From NCBI GenBank assembly GCA_902603305.1, contig CACKUI010000002.1, forward strand, positions 1 to 64,000: a stretch of 64,000 nucleotides of DNA, in the 5' to 3' direction. Position numbers and translations under genes: made by a program. This DNA is from an uncultured Pelagibacteraceae bacterium. GTDB taxonomy: Bacteria; Pseudomonadota; Alphaproteobacteria; Pelagibacterales; Pelagibacteraceae. Below are positions 1 to 8,891 of this stretch, piece after piece (position 1 is the stretch's first letter; each line of letters opens with the position of its first letter). A model generated the notes under the pieces. The model had not been told where the DNA came from and did not search any database. It saw nothing but the letters and a program-made list of their open reading frames with translations.

Positions 1-262
1 AAATTTCAGAAGAGTTATTGATCATAAAAAAAATAGTGGTTGGATCCATATTTCACAATTGAGGAATTCACGTTCTATAATCACCAAGTCTGAAAAAATT
101 CTATTTAGAAAGCCTACGAAATATTCAAAACCGTTAGCTAAGTTAGGAGAGGGTCGTCTTTTAAAAGTTATTAAATGTGAACAAAAATGGTGCAATATTA
201 AGACAGGCGATCACTCAGGTTGGGTTGTGAAAGATGATAATATTTGGGGTATCGTTAATTAA
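1..262 (+). CDS. Bacterial SH3-domain protein, 5' truncated by the window edge
   Basis: Reading frame 2 is open from the first base of the window to a TAA stop, so the gene begins outside. About 86 residues are visible. They contain two SH3-like blocks: one ending in GWIHISQL, and a second running from SIITKSEKILFR to SGWVVKDDNIWGIVN. The GW-[IV] ending of each block is typical of small bacterial SH3 domains (SH3_3/SH3_4 type), which are usually periplasmic and bind peptidoglycan or partner proteins. Any signal peptide would lie upstream of the window. A TTG at 59 could be mistaken for a start, but the similarity continues upstream of it. The gene converges on the DUF3501 gene and overlaps its 3' end by 8 bases. 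Confidence 0.75.
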   Translation, partial: NFRRVIDHKKNSGWIHISQLRNSRSIITKSEKILFRKPTKYSKPLAKLGEGRLLKVIKCEQKWCNIKTGDHSGWVVKDDNIWGIVN

Positions 263-848
263 AATCTGCTGAAAGAGCTTTAATATTATCTTCTGAGAAT
301 TTAGTCGTATGTGAATACTCCTTATGATCTATACCTACTTCAATTAGATTGTTTTGGTCTTTAAATTTATCAACCTGATCATCTGAAAATTTAAAATGAA
401 TAAACTGAACTGAAGATGCTTTTCCATCCTCTGAAGTTCTATCCACATCCATTTCTGGAACTGCATAAATTTTTTCTTCTCCAATTTTAATAAATATATT
501 ATTTTCCACTCCACCTAGCTTTCCAAGAAACTCTGCTCTAATTATAGGATTGTCTATTTCAAACATTAAAGTGGCAACTAATTCTTTTCCATTGGGTATT
601 AGAGGATTATATGCTGCAAGTTCATCTGCAACTTGCTCATCTCCACCCTTTTCAATATAAAGCATTTCTTGAACTTGGGCTATCATTGTTTCATAACATT
701 CAAAATAAAATGTTGCGTAAGGCCCTAAAAGAATTCTTCTATTTTTTTTAAACTGAACTAATTCTTTTCTCATTTGTCTTCTAACCTTTGTGTATGCATC
801 TAAAGGGAGAAGATCTTCTTTTGTAATAATTTTTTGTTCTTTTGACAT
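255..848 (-). CDS. DUF3501 family protein
   Basis: A 197-residue protein with the features of the DUF3501 family: an opening that sets out LLPLDAYTKVRRQMRKEL, then GPYATFYFECYETM, and a central IPNGKELVATLMFEID. The function of the family is not established. It is found repeatedly beside rubrerythrin and a GlpC-like Fe-S protein, as here, which implies a peroxide or iron-sulfur role. No signal peptide or membrane segment is visible. The ATG at 848, one base after the stop of the upstream Fe-S gene, is preferred. An in-frame ATG four codons earlier (860) would overlap that gene by 11 bases. It is the last gene of the rubrerythrin unit. Confidence 0.85.
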   Translation of the reverse strand: MSKEQKIITKEDLLPLDAYTKVRRQMRKELVQFKKNRRILLGPYATFYFECYETMIAQVQEMLYIEKGGDEQVADELAAYNPLIPNGKELVATLMFEIDNPIIRAEFLGKLGGVENNIFIKIGEEKIYAVPEMDVDRTSEDGKASSVQFIHFKFSDDQVDKFKDQNNLIEVGIDHKEYSHTTKFSEDNIKALSADFN

Positions 849-849
849 T

Positions 850-2175
850 CTATAATCCATAACTTTTTGAGACTATCTCGATTGGATGCACAGCTTCATC
901 ACTAACAATATTTGTGTCATCAGCTAACTGCTTTATATGTTTACCAGCCAATGGACAGTCAGAGGCCATATATTTATTATTTTTTCTTTTAACAGTGCTT
1001 GCGGTAGTTTTGCCCACTTTGTTTGCTATGTCATGGGTCTGTTTCATTATACCAAAGGTTCCTCCATGACCTGCACATCTTTCAACAACATCTAATTTGA
1101 TATTTGGAATTAACTTAAGCATGTCTCTTGCCTTATTTCCCATATTTTGTGCTCTAGCATGACAAGCATTATGGACAGTTACTCCCCCATCAATTTCTTT
1201 TAAGCCATCTACCAGTCCTTCTTTGTTGGCAATATCCATTACATATTCATCAATATCGAGTGTATTTTGTGAAAGTTTATTAATTATTCCATCATTTGGC
1301 ATTAAGAGTGGCCATTCGAACTTTAACATTAAGCCACAACTTGCTGTTAAGGTTACTACTTTATATCCTTTTTCGACAAATTTGATTAATTCTCTAGAAA
1401 CTAATTGTGCTTGTTTTGTAACTTGATCTAGATCTGCTTGTTCTAGGTAAGGCATACCACAACAACCTGCATAAGAGTGCTCTACTTCTACATTATTATG
1501 ATGAAGTACCTTTAAAGCTGCTTCTCCAGTTTTTTTCTTATTAAAGTTAACAAAACATGTGGAATATATTACAACTTTCCTTTCTTTATGTTTTGGTAAA
1601 ATATTTTTTTTGAATTTTTGAAAATAATTTGAAAATGTTTCTGTATTATATTTTGGTAAAATGACCCTTTTGTCTATTCCAGTAAAAAATTCTAAAACTT
1701 TTCTAGCAAATTTATTTTTTACATTAGTAATCCAATTTATAAAAAAGCTAAAAAATATTCCTATTTTCGAATTTCGATCAATTTGAGTTAATTGGTTAGC
1801 AGTTTTTGATATATCACCATTTTTTCTTTGAGCCGTTCTATATCTCAACATCAAATGTGGAAAATCTAAATCAAATTCGTGTGGTGGCACATATGGACAT
1901 TTAGTCATAAAACACATGTCACATAAAGTGCAAGCATCTACAACAGGCTTAAACTTTTCACTTGAAAGATCTGATACCTCACCACCCTCGGTTTCATCGA
2001 TAAAGTCAAATAATTTCGGAAAACTATCACACAAATTAAAACATCTTCTGCATCCATGACAGACATCAAATACTCTTCTCATTTCTTGATCAATTTTTTC
2101 AGGATTTATAAAATCTGGATCTCTAAACTTTAATGGGTGTCTTGTAGGTGCTTGTGTGCTGCCTTCTTTACTCAT
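850..2175 (-). CDS. GlpC/HdrD-like Fe-S oxidoreductase with two 4Fe-4S motifs and CCG domains
   Basis: A 441-residue soluble electron-transfer protein. The N-terminal part has two ferredoxin-like cysteine clusters, at about residues 39, 42, 45, 49 and 82, 85, 88, 93. The C-terminal half has CCG-type cysteine regions: AGCCGMPYLEQ, an isolated ASCGLML, NACHARAQNMG and ERCAGHGGTFG. These match the heterodisulfide reductase / anaerobic glycerol-3-phosphate dehydrogenase subunit C group. Its neighbours suggest that it passes electrons to rubrerythrin or repairs a redox partner; that is inference. The frame also opens at a TTG (2226), but that codon lies inside a hairpin just after the rubrerythrin stop. 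The ATG at 2175 gives the expected N-terminus and is preferred. Confidence 0.85.
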   Translation of the reverse strand: MSKEGSTQAPTRHPLKFRDPDFINPEKIDQEMRRVFDVCHGCRRCFNLCDSFPKLFDFIDETEGGEVSDLSSEKFKPVVDACTLCDMCFMTKCPYVPPHEFDLDFPHLMLRYRTAQRKNGDISKTANQLTQIDRNSKIGIFFSFFINWITNVKNKFARKVLEFFTGIDKRVILPKYNTETFSNYFQKFKKNILPKHKERKVVIYSTCFVNFNKKKTGEAALKVLHHNNVEVEHSYAGCCGMPYLEQADLDQVTKQAQLVSRELIKFVEKGYKVVTLTASCGLMLKFEWPLLMPNDGIINKLSQNTLDIDEYVMDIANKEGLVDGLKEIDGGVTVHNACHARAQNMGNKARDMLKLIPNIKLDVVERCAGHGGTFGIMKQTHDIANKVGKTTASTVKRKNNKYMASDCPLAGKHIKQLADDTNIVSDEAVHPIEIVSKSYGL

Positions 2176-2200
2176 AGATTTTTTATAAATGTAGTTTTTT

Positions 2201-2224
2201 GTGGACGAGAGGGTTTTCGTCCAC
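2201..2224 (-). other. Perfect intergenic hairpin between rubrerythrin and the Fe-S gene
   Basis: GTGGACGA (2201-2208) and TCGTCCAC (2217-2224) form a perfect 8-bp stem with an 8-base loop, 9 bases after the rubrerythrin stop codon. It is much more GC-rich than its surroundings. On the minus strand it is followed by AAAAAAC, not a T-run, so it is not a standard intrinsic terminator. A role in protecting the 3' end of the upstream rubrerythrin message, or in separating expression of the two genes, is more likely. That role is inferred. Confidence 0.6.
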
Positions 2225-2233
2225 AAATTTTGT

Positions 2234-2650
2234 TTAAGCGATGCTTTCTAAAGTCTTTTGAAATTTACCAGCGTGTGATTTTTCAGCTTTTGCTAAAGTC
2301 TCAAACCAGTCAGCTATTTCGTCAAAACCTTCGTCTCTAGCTGTTTTAGCCATTCCAGGATACATATCTGTGTACTCATGTGTTTCACCTTGAATTGCAG
2401 ACTCGAGATTGGCTTTTGTTTCACCAATTGGTTTACCAGTTGCTGGATCACCTACTTCCTCTAAATATTCTAAGTGACCATGAGCATGTCCAGTTTCACC
2501 TTCTGCAGTTGATCTAAACACTGCCGCAACATCGTTAAATCCTTCAACATCAGCTTTTTGTGCAAAATAAAGATATCTTCTATTTGCTTGGCTTTCTCCA
2601 GCAAATGCCTCTTTTAAATTTTCCTCTGTTTTACTACCTTTTAATGACAT
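2234..2650 (-). CDS. Rubrerythrin-like diiron protein without rubredoxin domain
   Basis: A 138-residue four-helix ferritin-like protein. Diiron ligands can be placed at E19, E52, H55 (ETGH), E89, E123 and H126 (EKSH). Rubrerythrins with this core reduce hydrogen peroxide. This one lacks the C-terminal rubredoxin domain of the classical form, so electrons must come from a partner, plausibly the Fe-S protein encoded next. The start is well supported: AGGAG lies 5 bases before the ATG, one of the clearest ribosome-binding sites in the window. It is the first gene of the unit, behind a strong promoter and an operator-like element shared with irr. Confidence 0.9.
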   Translation of the reverse strand: MSLKGSKTEENLKEAFAGESQANRRYLYFAQKADVEGFNDVAAVFRSTAEGETGHAHGHLEYLEEVGDPATGKPIGETKANLESAIQGETHEYTDMYPGMAKTARDEGFDEIADWFETLAKAEKSHAGKFQKTLESIA

Positions 2651-2664
2651 ATTTACTCCTACTA

Positions 2665-2682
2665 TTAATAATGATTCTAAAG
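2665..2682 (-). promoter_or_regulatory. Candidate Irr operator at the rubrerythrin start site
   Basis: On the minus strand this reads CTTTAGAATCATTATTAA. The same core, CTTTAGAAT followed by an A/T-rich half, is found upstream of irr (3197-3216). Irr of alphaproteobacteria recognises iron control elements of the TTTAGAA-N3-TTCTAAA type. The position over the predicted transcription start suits a repressor. The match is partial and regulation is inferred. Confidence 0.5.
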
Positions 2683-2686
2683 TGGT

Positions 2687-2715
2687 TTATATATAGAGGA
2701 ATTACAATATGTCAA
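2687..2715 (-). promoter_or_regulatory. Promoter of the rubrerythrin unit
   Basis: On the minus strand a perfect -35 TTGACA (2710-2715) is followed after 17 bases by ATATAA (2687-2692), or after 18 by TATAAA. This is among the best sigma-70-type promoters visible in the window. Transcription would start near 2680, about 30 bases before the rubrerythrin ATG and inside the operator-like element at 2665-2682. Confidence 0.65.
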
Positions 2716-2764
2716 CAGTTTAGAATAAATATAATCTATTATTTAAACTATTGATATTATGTTA

Positions 2765-3193
2765 TTATTTTTGAGATTGATTATCACTCACAATTTTAGC
2801 GATAACTTCTACTGATCTAATTTTTTTTCCTGGAATAGTTTTTTTTATATTAACTTCGTCAACATCATCTTGATGAATATCAATTAATTTATTTTCTTCT
2901 TCGTCAAAGAAATGGTGATGATGAGTTACATTTGTATCGTAATAACTTTGCGAAGCATTTAATGGAATTTCTTTTATATAACCCTTTCTCATAAATGCGT
3001 GAACAGTATTGTAAACAGTTGCTATAGAAACCTTAATATTTGCTTGATTTTCAATGATTTTAACCAGTTCTTTAATTGTAAAGTGAAAAGTCTTTTCAGC
3101 ATCAAATAACACTTCACAAATTTTAATTCTTTGTTTTGTTGGTCTTAGACCTGATTTTCTTAATTTGTCTATATATTGGACAGCGTAAGCCAT
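2765..3193 (-). CDS. irr: Irr-type iron-response regulator (Fur superfamily)
   Basis: A 142-residue Fur-superfamily repressor. It has the winged-helix part (GLRPTKQR at 15-22, [21 protein letters not shown] at about 56-76) and a metal-binding part with an uninterrupted histidine run at 91-94 followed by [12 protein letters not shown], like the HHH motif of Irr. Irr senses haem and iron status in alphaproteobacteria. Placement next to fabA-fabB-fabI repeats the irr-fab order of the Rhizobiales and supports Irr over Fur or PerR. It precedes the rubrerythrin unit on the same strand with a separate promoter in between. A CTTTAGAAT element in its own leader suggests autoregulation. Confidence 0.85.
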   Translation of the reverse strand: MAYAVQYIDKLRKSGLRPTKQRIKICEVLFDAEKTFHFTIKELVKIIENQANIKVSIATVYNTVHAFMRKGYIKEIPLNASQSYYDTNVTHHHHFFDEEENKLIDIHQDDVDEVNIKKTIPGKKIRSVEVIAKIVSDNQSQK

Positions 3194-3196
3194 TAT

Positions 3197-3233
3197 TAAT
3201 TATAATTATTCTAAAGAATATCTATATTATAAT
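3197..3233 (-). promoter_or_regulatory. irr/fabA divergent control region with ATTCT-AA-AGAAT element
   Basis: The 73-base gap between irr and fabA holds an inverted repeat ATTCTAAAGAAT (3208-3219; arms ATTCT and AGAAT) inside the element shared with the rubrerythrin promoter. Next to it is the self-complementary ATTATAAT (3226-3233), which gives a TATAAT -10 hexamer on both strands. The -35 regions are poor on both sides. A regulator bound here would sit downstream of the irr -10 and upstream of the fabA -10, so it could affect both genes. This is inference from position. Confidence 0.5.
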
Positions 3234-3266
3234 GTTTGTAAATCAAGTAATAAGATTAAAAAAATT

Positions 3267-3767
3267 ATGAAAAAAAGTTCCTTTAATTATGATGAGTTAA
3301 TAAGCTGTGCAAATGGGGAGCTTTTTGGCCCTGGAAATGCAAAATTACCTTCTCCACCAATGCTAATGTTTGATAGAATTACAGAAATTAGCGAGAAAAA
3401 TGGAGCTTTTGACAAAGGGTTGATGAAGGCTGAACTTGATATAAAAGATGATCTGTGGTTTTTTGATTGTCACTTTAAAGAAGATCCAGTGATGCCAGGA
3501 TGCTTAGGTTTAGATGCGATGTGGCAACTAGTTGGCTTTTACTTGGGTTGGCTTGGAAATCCTGGGAGAGGAAGAGCTTTAGGAGTAAGCACGGTAAAGT
3601 TTACAGGGGAAGTTTTAAAAAATGTCAAAATGGCGACATATATTATTGATATGAAAAGGATATTGATTAAAGGTGAAACAACAGTTGGTCTAGCGAACGG
3701 TATTCTTCTTGCTGATGGCAAAAAAATATACTCTGCTGACAGTCTAAAAGTAGGATTATTTAAATAA
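3267..3767 (+). CDS. fabA: 3-hydroxyacyl-ACP dehydratase/isomerase
   Basis: A 166-residue hot-dog-fold enzyme that dehydrates beta-hydroxydecanoyl-ACP and isomerises the product to the cis-3-enoyl form, the branch point of unsaturated fatty-acid synthesis. The catalytic pair is visible as H69 in [11 protein letters not shown] and D83 in GLDAMWQ, at the same spacing as in the E. coli enzyme (172 residues). It is first in a tight fabA-fabB-fabI operon; its TAA stop overlaps the fabB ATG (TAATG). No clear Shine-Dalgarno sequence precedes the ATG. The gene diverges from irr. Confidence 0.97.
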   Translation: MKKSSFNYDELISCANGELFGPGNAKLPSPPMLMFDRITEISEKNGAFDKGLMKAELDIKDDLWFFDCHFKEDPVMPGCLGLDAMWQLVGFYLGWLGNPGRGRALGVSTVKFTGEVLKNVKMATYIIDMKRILIKGETTVGLANGILLADGKKIYSADSLKVGLFK

Positions 3768-4978
3768 TGAGAAGAGTAGTAATAACAGGTTTAGGAATTG
3801 TTTCATGTCTTGGGAATAATCAAGAAGAGGTTCATCAATCTTTGTTAAATACTAAATCAGGAATTTCTTTTTCTGAAGAATATAAAGAACACAATCTTAA
3901 AAGTCATATTCACGGAAAGCCCAATATAAAACTTGAGGATCATATAGATAGAAAAACAATTAGATTTATGGGTTCTGGATCTGCTTACAATTATATTGCA
4001 ATGAAAGAGGCGATTGAAGATTCTGGGTTGGAAGAAAGTGAAGTAAGTAATTTTAAAACTGGAATTGTTATGGGTTCAGGTGGACCTTCAATTGAAAATG
4101 TTATTTTAGCAGCAGACAAAACTAGAGCTAAGACCCCAAAATTAATGGGACCATTTATTGTTCCAAGGACAATGGCAAGTACCGCCTCAGCAACACTTGC
4201 TGTTCCTTTCAAAATAAAAGGGACAAACTATACAATGAGTTCAGCTTGTGCAACTAGCGGACATTGTATAGGAAATTCTATGGAACTTATCCAAATGGGT
4301 AAACAAGATATTGTTTTTGCAGGTGGTAGCGAAGAGATACACTGGGCAATGACGGCCATGTTTGATGCGATGACAGCATTATCGTCAAAATATAATGATA
4401 CACCTGAAAAAGCATCAAGAGCTTATGACAAAACTAGAGATGGCTTTGTAATAGCTGGAGGTGCAGGGGTTTTGGTTCTTGAGGAATATGAACACGCTAA
4501 AGCTAGAGGAGCTAAAATATATGCAGAGTTAACTGGTTATGGAGCAACTTCGGATGGTTATGATATGGTGGCGCCATCAGGTGAAGGTGCAGTAAGATGT
4601 ATGCAAATGGCAATGGCAACTTCTAAAAATAAAATAGATTATATAAATACTCATGGAACTTCTACTCCAGTAGGAGATATTACTGAATTAAATGCTGTTA
4701 AAGATGCTTTTGGAGATGAAATTCCTAAGATTAGCTCAACTAAATCTTTATCAGGTCATCCGCTAGGAGCTGCATCAGTACATGAAGCAATATATTGTTT
4801 AATTATGATGAAAAATAATTTTATAACTGGGTCAGCTAACATAAGTGAAATGGATGATGAGGCTAAAAAATTTCCAATAGTCGCTAAAACAGAAACTGAA
4901 GCAACATTAAATACTGTAATGTCTAATAGTTTTGGTTTTGGTGGAACAAATGCAACTCTAGTATTTGAGAAAGTCTAA
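3767..4978 (+). CDS. fabB: 3-oxoacyl-ACP synthase I
   Basis: A 403-residue thiolase-fold condensing enzyme that elongates the cis-3-decenoyl-ACP made by FabA. The catalytic triad is complete: C161 in [10 protein letters not shown]296 in [12 protein letters not shown] and H331 in [13 protein letters not shown]. Length equals E. coli FabB (406). The C-terminal [11 protein letters not shown] signature is present. It overlaps fabA by one base and is followed 3 bases later by fabI, so the three genes are almost certainly cotranscribed. FabF would be expected elsewhere; the FabA partnership favours FabB. Confidence 0.96.
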   Translation: MRRVVITGLGIVSCLGNNQEEVHQSLLNTKSGISFSEEYKEHNLKSHIHGKPNIKLEDHIDRKTIRFMGSGSAYNYIAMKEAIEDSGLEESEVSNFKTGIVMGSGGPSIENVILAADKTRAKTPKLMGPFIVPRTMASTASATLAVPFKIKGTNYTMSSACATSGHCIGNSMELIQMGKQDIVFAGGSEEIHWAMTAMFDAMTALSSKYNDTPEKASRAYDKTRDGFVIAGGAGVLVLEEYEHAKARGAKIYAELTGYGATSDGYDMVAPSGEGAVRCMQMAMATSKNKIDYINTHGTSTPVGDITELNAVKDAFGDEIPKISSTKSLSGHPLGAASVHEAIYCLIMMKNNFITGSANISEMDDEAKKFPIVAKTETEATLNTVMSNSFGFGGTNATLVFEKV

Positions 4979-4981
4979 TTT

Positions 4982-5767
4982 ATGTCTTTAATGAAAGGTA
5001 AAAAAGGACTGATAATGGGTGTTGCTAATGAAAGATCTATTGCATGGGGTATTTCTCAGAAACTTTCAGAGGCAGGTGCCGAATTAGCTTTTACATACTT
5101 AGGTGATGCTCTTAAAAAAAGAGTAGTTCCTCTTGCAGAAAAACTAAATTCTAATGTTACTTTTAGCTGTGATGTTGAAAAAAAAGAAGATGTAATAAAA
5201 TTATTTGAAGATGTTAAATCTCAGTGGGGAGAAATTGATTTTGTTGTTCACGCAATCGCTTTTTCTGACAAATCTGAGCTTTCAGGAGAATATCTAAATA
5301 CAACAAGAGAAAATTTTTTAAGAAGTATGCTGATTTCATGCTTTTCATTTACTGAAGTAGCAAAAGAAGCCTCAAAAGTGATGAAAGAGGGTGGTAGCAT
5401 GATTACACTTAGCTATGAGGCTAATAAAGCTATTCCAAATTATAATGTTATGGGGGTTTGTAAGGCAGCGCTAGAATCTAGTGTGAAGTATTTAGCAAGA
5501 GATTTAGGAGCTAAAGGAATAAGAGTTAATGCAATAAGTGCAGGACCAATAAAAACATTGGCTGCATCAGCTATTGGAGATGCTAAATTCTTATATAAAT
5601 GGAATGCTGATCACTCTTTTTTAAAAAGAAATGTAGATAATATCGATGTTGGAAACTCAGCATTATATCTTCTTAGCGATATGGCAGGTGGTGTTACAGG
5701 TGAAATTCACTATGTTGATGCTGGTTATAATAAAGTAGGTATGCCAGATCCAAAAAATATATCTTAA
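4982..5767 (+). CDS. fabI: Enoyl-ACP reductase (NADH)
   Basis: A 261-residue short-chain dehydrogenase-fold enzyme catalysing the last reduction of each fatty-acid elongation cycle. The nucleotide-binding start (GKKGLIMGVANERSIAWGI) has the FabI form rather than the usual TGxxxGIG. Catalytic Y145, Y154 and K161 fit the FabI Y-x(6-8)-Y-x6-K pattern (LSYEANKAIPNYNVMGVCK). It is third in the fab operon. The region after the second tyrosine contains the mobile substrate-binding stretch AGPIKTLAASAIGD. Confidence 0.96.
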   Translation: MSLMKGKKGLIMGVANERSIAWGISQKLSEAGAELAFTYLGDALKKRVVPLAEKLNSNVTFSCDVEKKEDVIKLFEDVKSQWGEIDFVVHAIAFSDKSELSGEYLNTTRENFLRSMLISCFSFTEVAKEASKVMKEGGSMITLSYEANKAIPNYNVMGVCKAALESSVKYLARDLGAKGIRVNAISAGPIKTLAASAIGDAKFLYKWNADHSFLKRNVDNIDVGNSALYLLSDMAGGVTGEIHYVDAGYNKVGMPDPKNIS

Positions 5768-5776
5768 AAGTTTATT

Positions 5777-5929
5777 ATGTTAATTTTAGTTTGGTTTGTT
5801 GTTTGTATAATATTTATTTTTGTACAATTAATTCTTGAAGGTTCAGGTCATGCATTAGAAGTTTTTGCCCTATTGACTGCAATAGCTTTATTTTTAATAA
5901 ATAGATTAAGTAAAAAAAAATTTAAATAA
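5777..5929 (+). CDS. Small two-helix membrane protein, 50 residues
   Basis: A short frame from ATG 5777 to TAA 5929, in the 171 bases between fabI and msrB. It encodes a hydrophobic helix (about residues 2-20, MLILVWFVVCIIFIFVQLIL), a short GSGHAL turn, a second helix (about 28-42) and a basic tail ending RLSKKKFK. The basic C-terminus suggests it stays in the cytoplasm. I recognise no family. The gene fills almost the whole gap and is co-oriented with its neighbours. The start lies 9 bases after the fabI stop, which supports a real gene in such a compact genome. Confidence 0.6.
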   Translation: MLILVWFVVCIIFIFVQLILEGSGHALEVFALLTAIALFLINRLSKKKFK

Positions 5930-5938
5930 TAAACTATT

Positions 5939-6430
5939 TTGAGAAGAGATTTTTTAAAAATTGCTGGAGTATCTATATTAGGATTAATATTTTATCCTTT
6001 GGCATCATTAGCAAGCAATTTAGTAGGATTTAAGAAAAAATTAAAAAAAGATGAGAGTGAATACAATATAATAAATCCAGATCTTACTAATGAGCAAAAG
6101 ATAATAATGTTTGAAGAGGGTACTGAGCGCGCTGGTACTAGTGAATTAAACTATGAAAAAAGAAAAGGGTCATATCATTGCGCGAATTGTGGTGTGAAAT
6201 TGTTTGAATCTGTTAAAAAATTTGACAGTGGAACTGGATGGCCTTCTTTTACAGAGGCATTACCTGGAGTATTTGTAACAAAAACTGATTATTCATTTGG
6301 CATGAAGAGGACTGAATACAGCTGTGCAAATTGTGGCGCTCATCACGGCCATGTATTCAATGATGGTCCAGATGGTGGAAAAAGATATTGTAGCAATGGT
6401 CTTTGCTTGCTTTTCGTCCCAGAGAGTTAG
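5939..6430 (+). CDS. msrB: Exported methionine-R-sulfoxide reductase (MsrB) with Tat signal
   Basis: A 163-residue protein. Residues 1-26 form a twin-arginine-type signal (MRRDFLKIAGVSILGLIFYPLA), and about 45-160 form the MsrB fold. Zinc cysteines are C81/C84 and C129/C132, the substrate motif SGTGWPSF is at 97-104, and the catalytic cysteine is C151 in RYCSNGLCL. MsrB repairs methionine-R-sulfoxide; the signal places this one in the periplasm. The start codon is TTG (5939). The frame has a stop three codons upstream, so no ATG start with the signal peptide exists. Export through Tat fits a protein that folds around zinc before transport. Confidence 0.9.
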   Translation: MRRDFLKIAGVSILGLIFYPLASLASNLVGFKKKLKKDESEYNIINPDLTNEQKIIMFEEGTERAGTSELNYEKRKGSYHCANCGVKLFESVKKFDSGTGWPSFTEALPGVFVTKTDYSFGMKRTEYSCANCGAHHGHVFNDGPDGGKRYCSNGLCLLFVPES

Positions 6431-6433
6431 TAA

Positions 6434-6814
6434 TTATATTTTTCTGATATAACCAACATTAGTAGTTTTAAAATGCTTGAAAGGGATATTTGTATCTTTT
6501 ATTGCCTTGATAGTCTCTTCCGTAATATTTCCATAGACCTCTATTTCGAATCTATCCGCAATTTTGTTGTGCTTTTCAACATAAGCTTGGACTGGGGCAT
6601 TATTAAGATGATGCAGCATAGCTTCACTATTTCGGTAAACTTCACTCCAAGTAAATTCTAAAGGATCAGTTGGATCTTGATCGAAAGTATGAATAAGCAT
6701 GTCTGGCTCTGATGCGTTAACAGCCTCATCAGCTTCTTTTGCTATCCTGAGATACTCCTCAACCTTACCCTCTTTAACGCGTATTCTTGCAATTAAAATA
6801 AATGGGTTGGACAT
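6434..6814 (-). CDS. Antibiotic-biosynthesis-monooxygenase (ABM) domain protein
   Basis: A 126-residue protein with the small dimeric alpha/beta-barrel fold of the ABM family (YgiN/quinol monooxygenase-like): FILIARIRVKEGKVEEYL near the start, then EPDMLIHTFDQDP, and ETWSEVY-like FTWSEVYRNSEAMLHHLNNAPV. Members include cofactor-free quinol oxidases and haem-degrading enzymes, so the substrate cannot be assigned. The C-terminal 30 residues beyond the core are of unknown role. It lies 4 bases downstream of pnp on the same strand and may be the last gene of the large translation cluster. It converges on msrB with a 3-base gap. Confidence 0.8.
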   Translation of the reverse strand: MSNPFILIARIRVKEGKVEEYLRIAKEADEAVNASEPDMLIHTFDQDPTDPLEFTWSEVYRNSEAMLHHLNNAPVQAYVEKHNKIADRFEIEVYGNITEETIKAIKDTNIPFKHFKTTNVGYIRKI

Positions 6815-6818
6815 TTAT

Positions 6819-8891
6819 CTATATGGCGGCCTGCTTTATAGATAATTTAACTTTTCCTCTATCAAATCCAATAACTTTTACTTTTACTTCGTCACCTTCA
6901 TTGACAACATCTGTTACTTTGGCAACTCTTTTATCTGCAAGCTCAGAAATGTGAACAAGTCCATCTTGTTTTCCTAAGAAGTTAACAAAAGCACCAAATT
7001 CCATAATTTTCATAACTTTTCCATTATAAATTTTATTTAATTCTGCTTTAGCTGTTATGTCTTTAATCATTTGCATAGCAATGTTTCTTGACTCTTCATC
7101 TGGAGCAGCAACTGTAACTACACCTTCATCATTTACATCAACTTTAGCACCAGATTTTTCTACAATTTCTCTAATTGTTGCTCCACCTTTTCCAATGACT
7201 GCTGCAATATCTTTTTTATCAACCGTAATTTTTTCCATTTTAGGAGTATGTTTTCCAACATCATCTCTAGATTTGTCTAATGCTTTATTCATTTCACCCA
7301 AAATATGAATTCTTCCGTCTTTGGCTTGATTTAAAGCTTGCTCCATTATTTCAAATGTTATTCCTGTAATCTTAATATCCATTTGTAATGATGTGATCCC
7401 ATCTTTAGTACCTGCAACTTTAAAATCCATATCTCCAAGATGGTCTTCATCACCAAGAATATCTGACAGTACAGAGAAATCATCACCTTCTTTGATTAAA
7501 CCCATTGCAATTCCAGCAACTGGCTCTTTTATTGGTACACCTGCATCCATAAGGGCAAGTGAAGTTCCACAAACAGTTGCCATCGAAGATGATCCATTAG
7601 ACTCAGTGATTTCTGATACAATCCTAAATGTATAGGGGAAATTTTCCTTTGATGGAAGTGATGAGTTAATTGCTCTCCATGCTAACTTTCCGTGGCCTAT
7701 CTCTCTTCTACCAGTTCCAATTCTACCGGTTTCACCAACTGAGAATGGCGGGAAGTTATAGTGCAACATAAATCTCTCTTTTTGCAAACCATCTAAACTT
7801 TCAATTCTTTGCTCATCATCTGAAGTTCCAAGTGTAGTGGTTACAATGGCTTGTGTTTCGCCTCTTGTAAACAAAGCTGAACCATGAACTCTAGGTAAAA
7901 TTCCAACTTCACACATAATTGGTCTTACATCTGCTAGACCTCTTCCATCAATACGATTTTTATTTTTTAGAATATCAGTTCTTACAATAGATTTTTCTAA
8001 ATTCTTAAGTTGAGAATTTACATCTAAATCACTGTATGCTTCATTTTCCTCATATAGCTTTTTAGCTTTTTCTGTAATTTCAGAAATTTGATTTGATCTA
8101 TCTTGCTTGTCTCTTGTAGAGAAAGCTTTTTTCAAATCTTCAGTAAATTCATCTTCTAATTTCTTTTTTATCTCAGAAAGATCTTTTTTCTCAACAGTCC
8201 ACTCTGGTTTTCTACATTCTTTCGCAAGGTCTTCGATCATTTCTATTATTGGAACGAAACCCTCGTGTCCAAATTTAACAGCATTCAACATTTCTTCCTC
8301 TGTTAAACCGTTTGCTTCAGACTCAACCATTAAAACAGCATCCTTAGTTCCTGCTACTACTAAATCTAGTTTAGATTTCTCTAAGTCAGTCTTTGATGGA
8401 TTTAGGACGTATTTTCCATCAATAAAGCCAACTCTAGAGGCTCCAACAGGACCCATAAATGGCATTCCTGAGATTGCTAAAGCCGCCGAGGATGCAATTA
8501 TAGATAAAATATCTGCCTCATTCTCTTTATCATAAGATATTACCGTGGGTAAGAGCTGCACCTCATTTTTAAACTCATCAGGAAACAGTGGTCTGATAGG
8601 TCTGTCAATTAATCTTGAGATAAGTGTTTCACTTTCAGTAGGTCTAGCTTCTCTTTTAAAATATCCACCTGGAATTTTACCAGCTGCATAATATTTTTCT
8701 TGGTAATTTACAGATAGTGGAAAATAATCCATATCTGGATTTACTTTTTTCGCCCCAACAACTGTTGCTAAAACAACAGTTTCACCACATTGAGCTATAA
8801 TTGCTCCATCTGCTTGTCTTGCTATCTTTCCTGTTTCTAAACTTATTTTTTTTCCACTTAATTCTATTTCTTTTTTTACTACTTTAAACAT
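6819..8891 (-). CDS. pnp: Polyribonucleotide nucleotidyltransferase (PNPase)
   Basis: A 690-residue phosphorolytic 3'-5' exoribonuclease of the RNA degradosome. Two RNase PH domains (about 10-230 and 310-545) are joined by a helical linker. They are followed by a KH domain ([16 protein letters not shown]) and a C-terminal S1 domain ([20 protein letters not shown]). Active-site elements of the second PH domain include [22 protein letters not shown] and the [16 protein letters not shown] acidic motif. Length is near that of E. coli (711). The ATG abuts the rpsO stop directly, the classical rpsO-pnp order. Confidence 0.97.
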   Translation of the reverse strand: MFKVVKKEIELSGKKISLETGKIARQADGAIIAQCGETVVLATVVGAKKVNPDMDYFPLSVNYQEKYYAAGKIPGGYFKREARPTESETLISRLIDRPIRPLFPDEFKNEVQLLPTVISYDKENEADILSIIASSAALAISGMPFMGPVGASRVGFIDGKYVLNPSKTDLEKSKLDLVVAGTKDAVLMVESEANGLTEEEMLNAVKFGHEGFVPIIEMIEDLAKECRKPEWTVEKKDLSEIKKKLEDEFTEDLKKAFSTRDKQDRSNQISEITEKAKKLYEENEAYSDLDVNSQLKNLEKSIVRTDILKNKNRIDGRGLADVRPIMCEVGILPRVHGSALFTRGETQAIVTTTLGTSDDEQRIESLDGLQKERFMLHYNFPPFSVGETGRIGTGRREIGHGKLAWRAINSSLPSKENFPYTFRIVSEITESNGSSSMATVCGTSLALMDAGVPIKEPVAGIAMGLIKEGDDFSVLSDILGDEDHLGDMDFKVAGTKDGITSLQMDIKITGITFEIMEQALNQAKDGRIHILGEMNKALDKSRDDVGKHTPKMEKITVDKKDIAAVIGKGGATIREIVEKSGAKVDVNDEGVVTVAAPDEESRNIAMQMIKDITAKAELNKIYNGKVMKIMEFGAFVNFLGKQDGLVHISELADKRVAKVTDVVNEGDEVKVKVIGFDRGKVKLSIKQAAI

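Noticed and set aside
8107-8535. 142-codon plus-strand frame inside pnp
   Set aside because: Antisense shadow of the RNase PH linker region of pnp; serine/proline-poor composition with no recognisable domain and no separate control signals.
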